NCBI RefSeq assembly: GCF_008727775.1
Contig: NZ_CP044232.1
Span: 2,976,001 to 3,040,000, forward strand
Direction: 5' to 3'
DNA length: 64,000 nt
DNA from: Microbacterium lushaniae
Lineage (GTDB): Bacteria; Actinomycetota; Actinomycetes; Actinomycetales; Microbacteriaceae
Every line of letters begins with the position of its first letter. Position 1 is the first letter of the stretch. Both the position numbers and the translations under genes were made by a program. The notes beneath the pieces were generated by a model, which had not been told where the DNA came from, ran no database searches, and was given only the letters and a program-made list of their open reading frames with translations. Of this stretch, positions 47,719-56,518 are shown piece after piece.

Positions 47719-48621
47719 TCAGCCGGGCCGGGTATCGAGCACGGTGCGGATGAACCCGGCGGCGTGCGTGAGCGCAGCATCCGCTTCGTCGAGCATCCCG
47801 GCGAAGGCGACGAACACATGCGGGACGCCGGGAGTCACCTCCAACCTGACGCTCACCTGGTGCGCGGCGGCGCGCGCGGCCAAGCGCGTGGCATCGTCGA
47901 GCAGCACCTCGTTGCCGCCGACCTGGACCAGGAGCGGCGGCAGCCCGGAGAAGTCACCGAACACCGGGCTGATCAGCGCATCGCGCAGATCCGCCTCGCC
48001 GGCGTAATCCCGCGCGCGACGCGCCAGCCCCTCGGCCGTCACCGACGGATCCACCGCCGCCTTCGTTGTGGCGCTCCGCCCGGAGAGGGTCAGATCCACC
48101 CACGGCGACGCGACATAGATGCCCGCCGGCGCGTCCATCCCCGCCGAGCGGATCGCCATCGCCGCCGCCAGAGCCAGCCCGCCTCCGGCGGACTCCCCCG
48201 CGAGGACGATGTCGCGGGCGGGCACGCCCCGTTCCCGCAGACCCCGGTAGGCCGCCACGGCGTCTTCCACGGCCGCGGGATAGGGCGACTCGGGAGCGAG
48301 TGCGTACTCCACCGAGACGACCTGCGTCCCCGACCGGCGAGCCAGCTCGGAGGCCAGCCCTGCCGACAGTTCCGCGGCCCCGATCGTGTACGCGCCGCCA
48401 TGGAAGTACAGGATCGTCCCGCGAGCGCTCGCTCCGTCGATGCCCACCGCGACCACCGGGACGCCGCCGAGCTCTCCGCGCTCGGTGACGACGTCTTCGG
48501 CGAGCGGGATCGTTTCCATCATCTGCGCGAAGAGCTCTCGCTGCTCCGCTACGTCGCCGCCGAGGTCGAGGGGCAGAGAGCGGAGCATCTCGTCCAGCGC
48601 GATGCGCTGCTGCTGAGTCAT
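47719..48621 (-). CDS. HSL-type alpha/beta hydrolase (esterase)
   Basis: 300-residue esterase of the hormone-sensitive-lipase group: oxyanion FHGGAYTIG, nucleophile in AGESAGGGLAL (Ser), acid/His region ending TPGVPHVFVAF. Also SVEYALAPESPYPAAVEDAV, typical of the group. Cytosolic; acts on short-chain acyl esters generally. The ATG at 48621 has GGAG at 9 nt; a GTG five codons earlier is possible. Part of an operon with the reductase upstream. Confidence 0.9.
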   Translation of the reverse strand: MTQQQRIALDEMLRSLPLDLGGDVAEQRELFAQMMETIPLAEDVVTERGELGGVPVVAVGIDGASARGTILYFHGGAYTIGAAELSAGLASELARRSGTQVVSVEYALAPESPYPAAVEDAVAAYRGLRERGVPARDIVLAGESAGGGLALAAAMAIRSAGMDAPAGIYVASPWVDLTLSGRSATTKAAVDPSVTAEGLARRARDYAGEADLRDALISPVFGDFSGLPPLLVQVGGNEVLLDDATRLAARAAAHQVSVRLEVTPGVPHVFVAFAGMLDEADAALTHAAGFIRTVLDTRPG

Positions 48622-48643
48622 GAGGCGGATCTCCACTGCGCCA

Positions 48644-49252
48644 TCAGCGGACGACGGCGACGTTGAAGCGCTCGCTTCGCAGCCCCATCATCATCGCGGC
48701 GAACAGGAGGAAGTAGTGCTCCACGGCCCGGGCGGTCGAGATCCCCCCGAGGTCGATCTGCTGTTCCTCTGCCCAGCCGAGGCTGCGCAGGATGCCGGCG
48801 ACAGCGGCCTTGGCCTCCGCGTCGTCGCCGGAGAGGAACACCGTCGTGGGAACGGGCAGGCTCGACGGATCGACCGCCAGCGTCCCGGCGAGGGTGTTCA
48901 AGGTCTTCACCACGCGCGCCCGCGGAAGCGCGTGCTGCAGCCGCTCGCCGAGGCTTCCCTCGGGGTAGAGCAGCTCGAGATGCTGGTCGACGGCGTTGCC
49001 GATGTCGATCAGCACACGATCTCCGATCTCGTCCACCAGCGTCGTGAGGGTCTCCAGTGCGCGGGCCGCGACGATCGCGCTCAGCACGATCTCGCCTCGC
49101 GCGATGGCATCGGCGTGCCCGAAGACCGGTGCCGGCAGATCGGTGGCCGACTCCGGCGCCCGCGATCCGAAGATGACGGAGTGCCCGCCGCGGAGCAGTC
49201 CTGCTCCGAGGGTCCGGCCCATGTGACCGGTGCCCAGGATGGTGATGTGCAT
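48644..49252 (-). CDS. F420-dependent NADP oxidoreductase-like Rossmann protein
   Basis: 202 residues starting MHITILGTGHMGRTLGAG, the NAD(P)-binding G-x-G-x-x-G/A loop of the NADP_oxidoreductase, coenzyme F420-dependent family. Then VKTLNTLAG and TVFLSGDDAEAKAAVAGILRS. The middle resembles the F420-type reductases but may use other partners, as many short relatives do. ATG at 49252 selected by the GxG spacing; ATG 49267 also possible with five extra residues. First gene of an operon with promoter at 49300-49328. Confidence 0.86.
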   Translation of the reverse strand: MHITILGTGHMGRTLGAGLLRGGHSVIFGSRAPESATDLPAPVFGHADAIARGEIVLSAIVAARALETLTTLVDEIGDRVLIDIGNAVDQHLELLYPEGSLGERLQHALPRARVVKTLNTLAGTLAVDPSSLPVPTTVFLSGDDAEAKAAVAGILRSLGWAEEQQIDLGGISTARAVEHYFLLFAAMMMGLRSERFNVAVVR

Positions 49253-49276
49253 GATGTCCTCGATCATTCGGTGGAT

Positions 49277-49328
49277 AGTTCTAACTGGAATGATCTGCGA
49301 CGTTACACATAGTTCGAGTTTGAATCAA
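49277..49328 (-). promoter_or_regulatory. Promoter with two MarR-type repeats
   Basis: -35 TTGATT (49323-49328) and -10 TAACGT (49300-49305), spacer 17 bp, for the reductase/hydrolase operon. Two similar 15-bp repeats, AGTTCTAACTGGAAT (49277-49291) and AGTTCGAGTTTGAAT (49311-49325), match at 11 positions and are 34 bp apart, one overlapping the -35/spacer and one just past the start. Confidence 0.6.
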
Positions 49329-49441
49329 GAGATCGCGGATGCGGAGCCCCGTTACCGCGCGACGGCTCGCGACGCAACCCCGTCGAAAGAGGGGTTCTCG
49401 GCGCCCTACGGTCGAGTCATCTCTTCCGGAAGGAGGAACAC

Positions 49442-49693
49442 ATGGGATTCATGGACGACGCGAAGCGCGCGGCGGAAGAGGCCGCACGCAAGGCCAAGGA
49501 CGCATGGGAGGACATGACCGACAAGGACGACGATCACCCCGACAAGCACGGCACGGCTGGTTCGGGCACGAAGAAGGAGCCCGTCTCGGGCGACAACAGT
49601 CAGCCCGCCGCCGACGCCCGGATTGCGGACGCCGAAAGCGGAAACCCTCAGCACCAGAACGAAATGGGCGAGCAGCTGCGCCGCGACCCCTGA
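49442..49693 (+). CDS. Small charged hydrophilic protein (83 aa)
   Basis: 83 residues: a Lys/Glu amphipathic helix at the start (MGFMDDAKRAAEEAARKAKD), then a disordered Asp/Gly/Ser tail. Resembles the CsbD/Gsp-like small stress proteins in composition only; no motif match. Excellent ribosome-binding site GGAAGGAGG just before the ATG, so strong expression is likely. Followed by an intrinsic-type hairpin. Confidence 0.75.
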   Translation: MGFMDDAKRAAEEAARKAKDAWEDMTDKDDDHPDKHGTAGSGTKKEPVSGDNSQPAADARIADAESGNPQHQNEMGEQLRRDP

Positions 49694-49730
49694 TCCCCGC
49701 ATGCGGTCGCGCCCGCGGCTGCGCGCGAAC

Positions 49731-49761
49731 GAAAGGCCTCGGCGATCGTCCGGGGCCTTTC
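49731..49761 (+). terminator. Hairpin after the small charged protein
   Basis: GAAAGGCC (49731-49738) pairs perfectly with GGCCTTTC (49754-49761), followed by CCCC; convergent with galM. Confidence 0.6.
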
Positions 49762-49775
49762 CCCTGCGCCCGAGC

Positions 49776-50729
49776 TCACGCGACGGGGTGGATCCTCCAT
49801 CCCGCTGCGACCGGCTCGCCGCCCGGCTCCAGCAGGAGCAGGCCGGTGTCGAAGTCGTACCGATCGGCGTTGAAGGCGTCGGGGGCACACGTCATCGGCT
49901 CGACGGCCAGGCCGGTGCGGTGCGCCGGCGACGCCTCGCCCTCGGGCTGGTCGGCGGTGTGCACCTGCACCCACGAGCATTCGCCCGACCACGTGATCCC
50001 CGTCCCGCGCCCGGTCGCGTCGGTCACCGCGACGGTCGTCGTCCCGTCGGTCGTTCGCTGCAGGTCGGTGAACGCGTGGTCGATCTCGGCGCCTCCGATG
50101 AGCCGCGCCTCGCGGAAGTCGAAGCGCTCGGGGTCGCTCGCCACATCGGCCAGGCGGGTGGGAACGAGCCGGTCGGGGGTCACCTCGAGCACACGCGAGG
50201 CCGGCAGGTGCAGCATCCAGTCGTCCACGCGCCCCTCCCCCGCCACCAGGTACGGGTGAGGTCCCGTACCCCAGGGCGCCGGAGAGTCACCCTCGGTGTG
50301 GGCGCGGACGGACTGGGTGAGGCCGTCGGCGGCGAGTACGAAGCTCGTCTCCACGTGCACACGCCACGGATAACCGGTCTGCGGCTCGACGGTGGCGGTG
50401 AGCGTCACGTGGCTCGGGCCCTTGTCGATGACGGCGTACTCGGTCCACGCGAGCAGGCCGTGCAGCGCGTGCCCTCGGCTGCGCTCGGTCAGCGGCAGAA
50501 CCTGCTCGGCATCGGCGAAGCGGTAACGCCCGTCCACGACGCGGTTGGGCCACGGCGCCAGGGTCGCGCCGCGGTAGCCGGGGCGCACCTCATCCGCGTC
50601 GAAGCCGAGCACCAGGTCTCGCCCTTCGTGCGTGTACGCGCGCAGCGACGCTCCCACTCCGGCCACGACCGCTGTCGCGTCGCCGGCGCGCAGGCAGTGC
50701 TGGGTGCCCGAAAGGGGTGTGCGTGCCAC
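49776..50729 (-). CDS. galM: Aldose 1-epimerase (galactose mutarotase-like)
   Basis: 317 residues. Interconverts alpha- and beta-anomers of aldoses. Signs: YRGATLAPWPNRVVDGRYRF (substrate loop), TERSRGHALHGLLAWTEY (first catalytic His), GTGPHPYLVAG (second His) and the late VEPMTCAPDAFN. GTG 50729 is 1 bp beyond the araA stop, so it is the last gene of the arabinose operon, where it would supply the right anomer of L-arabinose. Confidence 0.9.
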   Translation of the reverse strand: MARTPLSGTQHCLRAGDATAVVAGVGASLRAYTHEGRDLVLGFDADEVRPGYRGATLAPWPNRVVDGRYRFADAEQVLPLTERSRGHALHGLLAWTEYAVIDKGPSHVTLTATVEPQTGYPWRVHVETSFVLAADGLTQSVRAHTEGDSPAPWGTGPHPYLVAGEGRVDDWMLHLPASRVLEVTPDRLVPTRLADVASDPERFDFREARLIGGAEIDHAFTDLQRTTDGTTTVAVTDATGRGTGITWSGECSWVQVHTADQPEGEASPAHRTGLAVEPMTCAPDAFNADRYDFDTGLLLLEPGGEPVAAGWRIHPVA

Positions 50730-50730
50730 G

Positions 50731-52242
50731 TCAGAGTCCCTGGGCGAGTCGGTAGTACGCCTGGTTCCAGCGCAGCTCACGCTGGAACCCGCGCACGGTG
50801 GTCTCGTCGTCGATAACGACGAGCTCGGTCGCGGCGATCTCGGCGAAATCGCGGAAGACCTCGATACCCACGGCCGTGGTCATGACGGTGTGGTGGGCGG
50901 CGCCCGCGGCCAGCCAGCACGCGGCCGACGTGGCGAAGTCGGGCTGCGGCCTCCACACCGCCCGGCCCACCGGCAGCTTGGGCAGGTCGGGGGCCTCGAC
51001 GTTGTCCACGACGTTGGCGACCAGGCGGAAGCGGTCGCGCATGTCGCTCATGGCGACCACGACGGCCGGTCCGGGATCGGCCGTGAAGACCAGGCGCACC
51101 GGGTCGTCCTTGCCGCCGATGCCGAGCGGGTGGATCTCCAGGCGCGGCTTCGCGGTCGTCAGCGACGGCGACACCTCGAGCATGTGGGCGCCGAGGATCT
51201 TCTCGTCGCCGGGGACGAGGTCGTACGTGTAGTCCTCCATGAGGCTCGCGCCTCCCGGGCGACCGGCTCCCATGACGTTGGCCACCCGCACGAGGATCGC
51301 CGTCTTCCAGTCGCCCTCGGCGCCGAAGCCGTACCCCTCGGCCATGAGGCGCTGCACGGCCAGGCCGGGGAGCTGCCGGAGTGCGCCGAGGTCTTCGAAG
51401 CTGGTCGTGAACGCCCCGAAACCGCCCTCCTCGAGGAAGGCCCGCAGCCCGAGCTCGATCGCCGCGCCGTCGCGCAGCGACTGGTGGCGCTCGCCGCCGG
51501 AACGCAGCTCCGGCGCCACGTCGTACAGCTCCTCGTACTCGGCGACCAGGGCGTCGACGTCGGCGTCGGATGCCGCGGCGACGGCTTCGGCGAGGTCGTT
51601 GACGCCCCACGTGTTCACCTGCACGCCGAAGCGCAGCTCGGCCTCGGTCTTGTCGCCCTCGGTCACGGCGACGTAGCGCATGTTGTCGCCGAAACGCGCG
51701 AGCTTGAGCGAGCGGACGGCCGCCCATCCGGCCGCAGCCCGCTGCCAGTCCTCCACCTGCTCGCGCACCGCCGGATTCGAGACGTGGCCGACGACGGTCT
51801 TGCGGGCGACCCCGAGGCGGGTCTGGATGTACCCGAACTCCCGGTCGCCGTGGGCAGCCTGATTGAGGTTCATGAAGTCGAAGTCGATCTCCGACCACGG
51901 CAGCTCGACGTTCGCCTGCGTGTGCAGGTGCAGGAGGGGCTTCTGCAGCGCATCCAGACCGCCGATCCACATCTTCGCCGGGCTGAACGTGTGCATCCAC
52001 GCGATCACCCCGATCACCTCGTCGCGCGCGTTCACATCGAGGGCGAGGCGACGGATGCTGTCGGCATCCTTCAGCACCGGCTTCCACACGATCTTCACCG
52101 GAAGACCCTCGAGCCCCGCGACGACGGCCTGGGACTGCTCGGCGACCTGGCGGAGGGTCTCCTCGCCGTAGAGGGTCTGGCTGCCGGTGACGAACCAGAT
52201 CTCATACGGCTCGAGCGAGGTGGGCAGTGGGGTGCGGGTCAT
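50731..52242 (-). CDS. araA: L-arabinose isomerase
   Basis: 503 residues, full length. L-arabinose to L-ribulose. Clear AraA features: [19 protein letters not shown] at the start, [20 protein letters not shown] (about 90-110), a metal-site Glu in MEDYTYDL and His in GAHMLEVSP, and [19 protein letters not shown] precedes the ATG. araB ends 29 bp upstream. araD (ribulose-phosphate epimerase) is not in the operon here. Confidence 0.97.
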   Translation of the reverse strand: MTRTPLPTSLEPYEIWFVTGSQTLYGEETLRQVAEQSQAVVAGLEGLPVKIVWKPVLKDADSIRRLALDVNARDEVIGVIAWMHTFSPAKMWIGGLDALQKPLLHLHTQANVELPWSEIDFDFMNLNQAAHGDREFGYIQTRLGVARKTVVGHVSNPAVREQVEDWQRAAAGWAAVRSLKLARFGDNMRYVAVTEGDKTEAELRFGVQVNTWGVNDLAEAVAAASDADVDALVAEYEELYDVAPELRSGGERHQSLRDGAAIELGLRAFLEEGGFGAFTTSFEDLGALRQLPGLAVQRLMAEGYGFGAEGDWKTAILVRVANVMGAGRPGGASLMEDYTYDLVPGDEKILGAHMLEVSPSLTTAKPRLEIHPLGIGGKDDPVRLVFTADPGPAVVVAMSDMRDRFRLVANVVDNVEAPDLPKLPVGRAVWRPQPDFATSAACWLAAGAAHHTVMTTAVGIEVFRDFAEIAATELVVIDDETTVRGFQRELRWNQAYYRLAQGL

Positions 52243-52271
52243 GGGGTGTCCTTCGGGAGGTTCGAGTCGGA

Positions 52272-53873
52272 TCAGAGGGCGGCCGCGGCGGCGACCTCGG
52301 CCGCGAGACCCGCGCGGTAGCGCTGGAGGTAATCGGCGTATCCGGCGACGTCGGTGGCGTCGGGGGCGGTCGTGGTGAAGGCGGCGCCGGCGAACACGCG
52401 CTCCCGGAGATACGCGTCCAGATCCACCCGGTCTGCCTCGGCCAGGTACGACGCCAGCACGGCGATCCCCCAGGCGCCGCCCTCCGAGGCGGTCTCCGCC
52501 ACCGAGACCGGGGCCCCCAGGGCTCCGGCGAGGAATCGCTGGGCGACGCCGGCGGTCCGGAAGACTCCGCCGTGGGCATACATCTCGTCGAGGGTCGCGC
52601 CTTCGTCGGCGAGGATGCGCATCCCCATGGTGAGGGTGGCGAACACGCCGTACACCTGCGCGCGCATGAGGTTCGCCAGGGTCAGCCGGCTCCCCGGGGT
52701 GCGGACGACCAGCGGGCGGCCCTCGACGAGCCCGGCGATGGGCTCTCCGGCGAGGTGGTTGTAGGCGAGCACGCCGCCGGCATCCGGCTCCCCGGTGAGG
52801 GCTTCGGTGAGGAGCGTGGCGAACACGGCATCCGAATCGGCGGGCGTGCCCGACGCGGCGGCGAACCGGCCGAACACCTCGGCCCACGCGCCCAGTTCGC
52901 TCGCGCCGTTGTTGCAGTGCACCATCGCGACGAGGTCGCCCGCGGGGGTCGTGACGAGGTCGATCTCTTCGTGCACCTGCGGGAGCGGGCGCTCGAGGAC
53001 GACCATCGCGAAGATGCTCGTGCCCGCGCTGACGTTGCCGGTGCGCGGCGCGACGGAGTTGGTCGCCACCATCCCCGTGCCCGCGTCGCCCTCGGGCGGG
53101 CACATCGGGATGCCCGGCTGCAGGCGGCCGCTCGGGTCGAGCCACGCGGCCCCCTCGGCCGTCAGCTCTCCCGCGGGCTGCCCGGCCACCCGGACCTCCG
53201 GCAGGACCTGGGCGAGCGGACGGCTCAGCGGTGCGGAGGCGACGAGGTCGTCGTAGCGCGCCAGGAGCGTCGCGTCGTAGTCGTGGGTCGCCGCATCGAT
53301 CGGGAACATGCCGGAGGCGTCGCCGACACCCAGCACTCGGCGCCCGGTGAGGCGTTCGTGGACGTAGCCGGCGAGGGTCGTGATCGCGTGGACGCGGGGC
53401 ACGTGCGTCTCACCGTCGCGCACCGCCTGGTGCAGGTGGGCGATCGACCACCGCAGGGGGATGTTGACCCCGAACAGCTCGGTGAGTTCGGCCGCGGCCG
53501 CGCCCGTGGAGGTGTTCCGCCACGTGCGGAACGGCACCAGCAGCTCACCGTCGGCGTCGAAGGCGAGGTAGCCGTGCATCATCCCCGAGACGCCCATCGC
53601 CCCGAAGGTCGCCGGTTGCACGCCGTACCGGCGCTGCACATCGGCCACGAGGTCGGCGTACGCGGCGCGCAGTCCGGACTCCACGGCTTCGAGGGAGTAC
53701 GTCCACGTGCGATCGATGTACTCGTTCTCCCACGCGGCGCTGCCCACGGCGATCACATCGGCCGGGTCCTCGCCCACGAGGCAGGCCTTGATGCGGGTCG
53801 AACCGAGTTCGATGCCGAGCGACGTGCGCCCATTCTCGAGCTGGTCCCGGATGCGGTCGTCATCGGCGCTCAC
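52272..53873 (-). CDS. araB: FGGY-family carbohydrate kinase, ribulokinase by context
   Basis: 533 residues. ATP-dependent sugar kinase: first phosphate loop [15 protein letters not shown] (about 20-34), [12 protein letters not shown], substrate side with [16 protein letters not shown] segment, second lobe ending [14 protein letters not shown] and [14 protein letters not shown]. Sequence alone does not separate ribulo- from xylulokinase; the araA neighbour makes L-ribulose the probable substrate. GTG start with GAGGACA upstream. Confidence 0.88.
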   Translation of the reverse strand: MSADDDRIRDQLENGRTSLGIELGSTRIKACLVGEDPADVIAVGSAAWENEYIDRTWTYSLEAVESGLRAAYADLVADVQRRYGVQPATFGAMGVSGMMHGYLAFDADGELLVPFRTWRNTSTGAAAAELTELFGVNIPLRWSIAHLHQAVRDGETHVPRVHAITTLAGYVHERLTGRRVLGVGDASGMFPIDAATHDYDATLLARYDDLVASAPLSRPLAQVLPEVRVAGQPAGELTAEGAAWLDPSGRLQPGIPMCPPEGDAGTGMVATNSVAPRTGNVSAGTSIFAMVVLERPLPQVHEEIDLVTTPAGDLVAMVHCNNGASELGAWAEVFGRFAAASGTPADSDAVFATLLTEALTGEPDAGGVLAYNHLAGEPIAGLVEGRPLVVRTPGSRLTLANLMRAQVYGVFATLTMGMRILADEGATLDEMYAHGGVFRTAGVAQRFLAGALGAPVSVAETASEGGAWGIAVLASYLAEADRVDLDAYLRERVFAGAAFTTTAPDATDVAGYADYLQRYRAGLAAEVAAAAAL

Positions 53874-53924
53874 GGGGATGTCCTCACAGGTGCTTCGTCG
53901 GCTGGGGCATGTGGTTCTCGCCGA

Positions 53925-53954
53925 ATGTTACCGGTCCCATCCGCGGTTGGCTAA
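53925..53954 (-). promoter_or_regulatory. araB promoter with LacI-type operator
   Basis: -35 TTAGCC (53949-53954) lies in the last codons of the LacI gene; -10 TAACAT (53925-53930); spacer 18 bp. ATGTTACCGGTCCCAT (53925-53940) is a 16-bp palindrome (12 paired positions) centred on CG, as LacI-family operators are, and covers the -10. Confidence 0.6.
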
Positions 53955-54958
53955 TGGTTCGGCGGGGCGGTCGAGGCACGCTCCACCAGCAGCGGCGCGG
54001 ACGGCGGTTCGGTGGACTCGCCGATCACGTCGGCGACGACCCTGCGGGCTTCGCCGGCGAGGTCGAGACGGACCGTCGTCAGCGCGGGGCGATAGAACGC
54101 GGCATCCGGGTTGTCGTCGAATCCGGCGACACTGACCTCGCCGGGCACCTCGACGCCCTGCGCGCGCAGCCCGGCGACCAAGCCCAGCGCCATCTGGTCG
54201 TTCGCCGCGACCACGGCCGTCGGCCCGCCGCCCCGCGCCACTGCCGCGGCGACGGCGGGCGCCACGGCGAAGCCGGCCGCCGCGCTCCAATCCCCCGTCC
54301 ACGACGCCGACACGGTGAGCCCGGCCGCCGCCAGCGCGGAAGCGACCCCGCGCGAGCGGGCGGCGGCCTCGGTCCAGTCCTCCGGTCCGCGCAGCTCTGC
54401 GATGCGGCGGTGCCCGAGGTCCAGGAGGTGCTGCACGGCCAGGGCGGCGCCTTCCTGCTGGCGCTCAGCACCCGAACCGTCGTGCAGCGCGACCACCGGA
54501 ACCCCCGGCCGCGCCTGGGCGACCGCTTCGCGGGTGAGGGCGTGGGCGGCGACCAGGACGATGCCGTCGACCCCCTGGGAGAGGAGGTGCTGCACCGCCG
54601 CCACGACCGAGGCGGCATCGGCCGCGTCGGCGTAGGCGGTGGCTACCCATCGGCCCCGTGCGCGGGCGGCCGTCTCGACGGCGGCGATCCCCGCCGACGG
54701 CCCGTACAGCGCCGCCGCCGAGGCCACGACTCCCAGGGTGCGCGTGGTGGCGGTGCCGAACGCGCGCGCGGTGTTGTTCATGCGGTAGCCGAGGGCGGAG
54801 ACGGCCTCGCGCACGCGGGCACGCGTGTCGTCGCGGATGCTCGCGTGGCCGTTCAGCACACGCGACACGGTCTGCGGCGACACTCCGGCGGCTCGGGCGA
54901 CGTCGCGGACGCCGACGCGCCCCGCACGCGCGGGTGACGCGGGTGTCTCCTCGCCCAT
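53951..54958 (-). CDS. LacI-family transcriptional regulator (arabinose operon)
   Basis: 335 residues. LacI HTH with hinge at about 17-65 (VGVRDVARAAGVSPQTVSRV, then VREAVSALGYRMNNTARA), then the periplasmic-binding-type effector domain (TLGVVASAAALYGP, VSVAGFDDNPDAAFY). Directly upstream of araB on the same strand, with its own unit, and a matching operator in the gap. Probable L-arabinose-responsive repressor. ATG 54958 is chosen; longer in-frame starts add non-homologous residues. Confidence 0.92.
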   Translation of the reverse strand: MGEETPASPARAGRVGVRDVARAAGVSPQTVSRVLNGHASIRDDTRARVREAVSALGYRMNNTARAFGTATTRTLGVVASAAALYGPSAGIAAVETAARARGRWVATAYADAADAASVVAAVQHLLSQGVDGIVLVAAHALTREAVAQARPGVPVVALHDGSGAERQQEGAALAVQHLLDLGHRRIAELRGPEDWTEAAARSRGVASALAAAGLTVSASWTGDWSAAAGFAVAPAVAAAVARGGGPTAVVAANDQMALGLVAGLRAQGVEVPGEVSVAGFDDNPDAAFYRPALTTVRLDLAGEARRVVADVIGESTEPPSAPLLVERASTAPPNH

Positions 54959-55085
54959 GGTTCCCGCCCTTCCGCCCGAGCCCTCCAGGAGCCGCGCGGC
55001 CACCCTAGCGCGCCCGATGGCGCATCTCCCGCGCCGAGCTCCGCTGCCGGTCGTAGGCTCGAATGCAGACCCTGCGGAGGTGCGC

Positions 55086-55682
55086 ATGAGCGATGACCCG
55101 AGGCAGGCGGCCGCGCGATATCGGCTGGAGCGGGAGGCGCGCGCGGGACGCCTGTCGCCCGAGGATGCCGCGGCGCTGGAGGAGCAGGCGGGCGCCCGTG
55201 ACGCACCCGAGCGCGGCTCGACCGCGACGGAGCGGGCGGCGTTCGTGGAGACCTCGATTCAGCAGGCGATCCGCCGCGGCGACTTCGAGGGACTCCCGGG
55301 TGCCGGCAGGCCTCTACCCGACCTCGGCGAGAGCCACGACCCGGACTGGTGGATACGGCGCAAGATCGCCGCCGAGAAGCTGACCGGGCTCGGCCCACCT
55401 GCGCTGACCCTGAGGGTCGAGCACGCCGAGATGCACGAGCGTCTGGATGCCCTCAGCCGCCGGGACGACGTCCGCGAGGCCGTCGAGGACTTCAACCGCC
55501 GCGTGATCGAGGCCCGCCGGCAGCTGCTGGGCGGGCCCCCGGTGATCACCCCGACCCTCGACGTGCCGGCGGAGGTCGCGGCGTGGGAGACGCGGCGCGC
55601 CGCGCGTGAGGCGGCCGCCGCATCCACCCCGCCCGCCGAGCCCCGCCGGCGGCGGCGCCTGCGCCTGCGCCGCCGCTCGTGA
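55086..55682 (+). CDS. DUF1992 (DnaJ-C28-like) protein
   Basis: 198 residues. The DUF1992 core is clear at about 50-130: FVETSIQQAIRRGDFEGLPGAGRPL, then DWWIRRKIAAEKLTG, LRVEHAEMHERLDAL. In eukaryotes it is fused to a J domain, which is absent here. The function is unknown. The C-terminal tail is basic (Arg-run at the end). GGAGG is 4-8 nt before the ATG. Divergent from the LacI gene. Confidence 0.9.
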   Translation: MSDDPRQAAARYRLEREARAGRLSPEDAAALEEQAGARDAPERGSTATERAAFVETSIQQAIRRGDFEGLPGAGRPLPDLGESHDPDWWIRRKIAAEKLTGLGPPALTLRVEHAEMHERLDALSRRDDVREAVEDFNRRVIEARRQLLGGPPVITPTLDVPAEVAAWETRRAAREAAAASTPPAEPRRRRRLRLRRRS

Positions 55683-55699
55683 GACCGGGGGCAGGCCGA

Positions 55700-55705
55700 T
55701 AGGTT
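55700..55705 (+). promoter_or_regulatory. -10 hexamer of leaderless ABC transporter operon
   Basis: TAGGTT ends 6 nt before the GTG at 55712. Confidence 0.5.
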
Positions 55706-55711
55706 CGAAGG

Positions 55712-56518
55712 GTGACAGATAACCCCGGTGCGCTCCCCGTGTCCGCGCCCCCGCGCACCGACTCGCTCCCGGCGATGGCGCTGACCGGCCTGGTCAAGCG
55801 CTTCGGCGAGAAGACGGCCGTCAACGCCCTCGATCTGACGGTGCCCGCCGGGTCGTTCTTCGGCCTCGTCGGACCCAACGGCGCAGGCAAGACCACGACG
55901 CTGTCGATGGCGACCGGTCTCCTCCGACCCGACGCCGGCACCGCCGTCATCCACGGCGTCGACATGTGGGCCGACCCCGTACGGGCCAAGGCGATGATCG
56001 GCAATCTCGCCGACGGCGTGCGCCTGTTCGACCGGCTGACCGGCGAGCAGCTGGTCGTCTACACGGGGATGATGTTCGGACTCGCCCGCGACGAGGTCAC
56101 GGCCCGAACGGCCGATCTGCTGCGCATCATGGATCTCACCGAGGCCGCCGGCATGCCCGTGGTGGACTACTCCGCGGGGATGACGAAGAAGGTCGCTCTG
56201 GCGTGCGCGCTGGTCCACGCGCCGCGCCTGCTGGTGCTCGACGAGCCCTTCGAATCGGTCGACCCGGTCTCGGCCGCCAACATCGAGGACATCCTCCGCG
56301 GCTACACCGCCGGCGGCGGCACCGTGATCGTCTCGAGCCACTCGATGGATCTGGTCCAGCGCATGTGCGACCACGTCGCGATCATCGCGCAGGGCCGTCT
56401 GCTGTCCGCGGGCACGATCGACGAGGTGCGCGGCACCCAGACGCTGCAGGATCGGTTCGTCGAACTGGTCGGCGGACGTCACCGATCGGAAGGGCCGGAA
56501 TGGTTGCGACTGTCCTGA
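55712..56518 (+). CDS. ABC transporter ATP-binding protein
   Basis: 268 residues. Walker A GPNGAGKTTTL (about 54-64), Q-loop region, a slightly degenerate signature YSAGMTKKVALA, and Walker B LLVLDEPFESVD, H-loop SSHSMDL. Resembles exporters of the EcsA/CcmA-like class. The permease gene overlaps its end by 19 bp. Starts at GTG 55712 with a leaderless -10. Substrate is unknown. Confidence 0.92.
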   Translation: MTDNPGALPVSAPPRTDSLPAMALTGLVKRFGEKTAVNALDLTVPAGSFFGLVGPNGAGKTTTLSMATGLLRPDAGTAVIHGVDMWADPVRAKAMIGNLADGVRLFDRLTGEQLVVYTGMMFGLARDEVTARTADLLRIMDLTEAAGMPVVDYSAGMTKKVALACALVHAPRLLVLDEPFESVDPVSAANIEDILRGYTAGGGTVIVSSHSMDLVQRMCDHVAIIAQGRLLSAGTIDEVRGTQTLQDRFVELVGGRHRSEGPEWLRLS

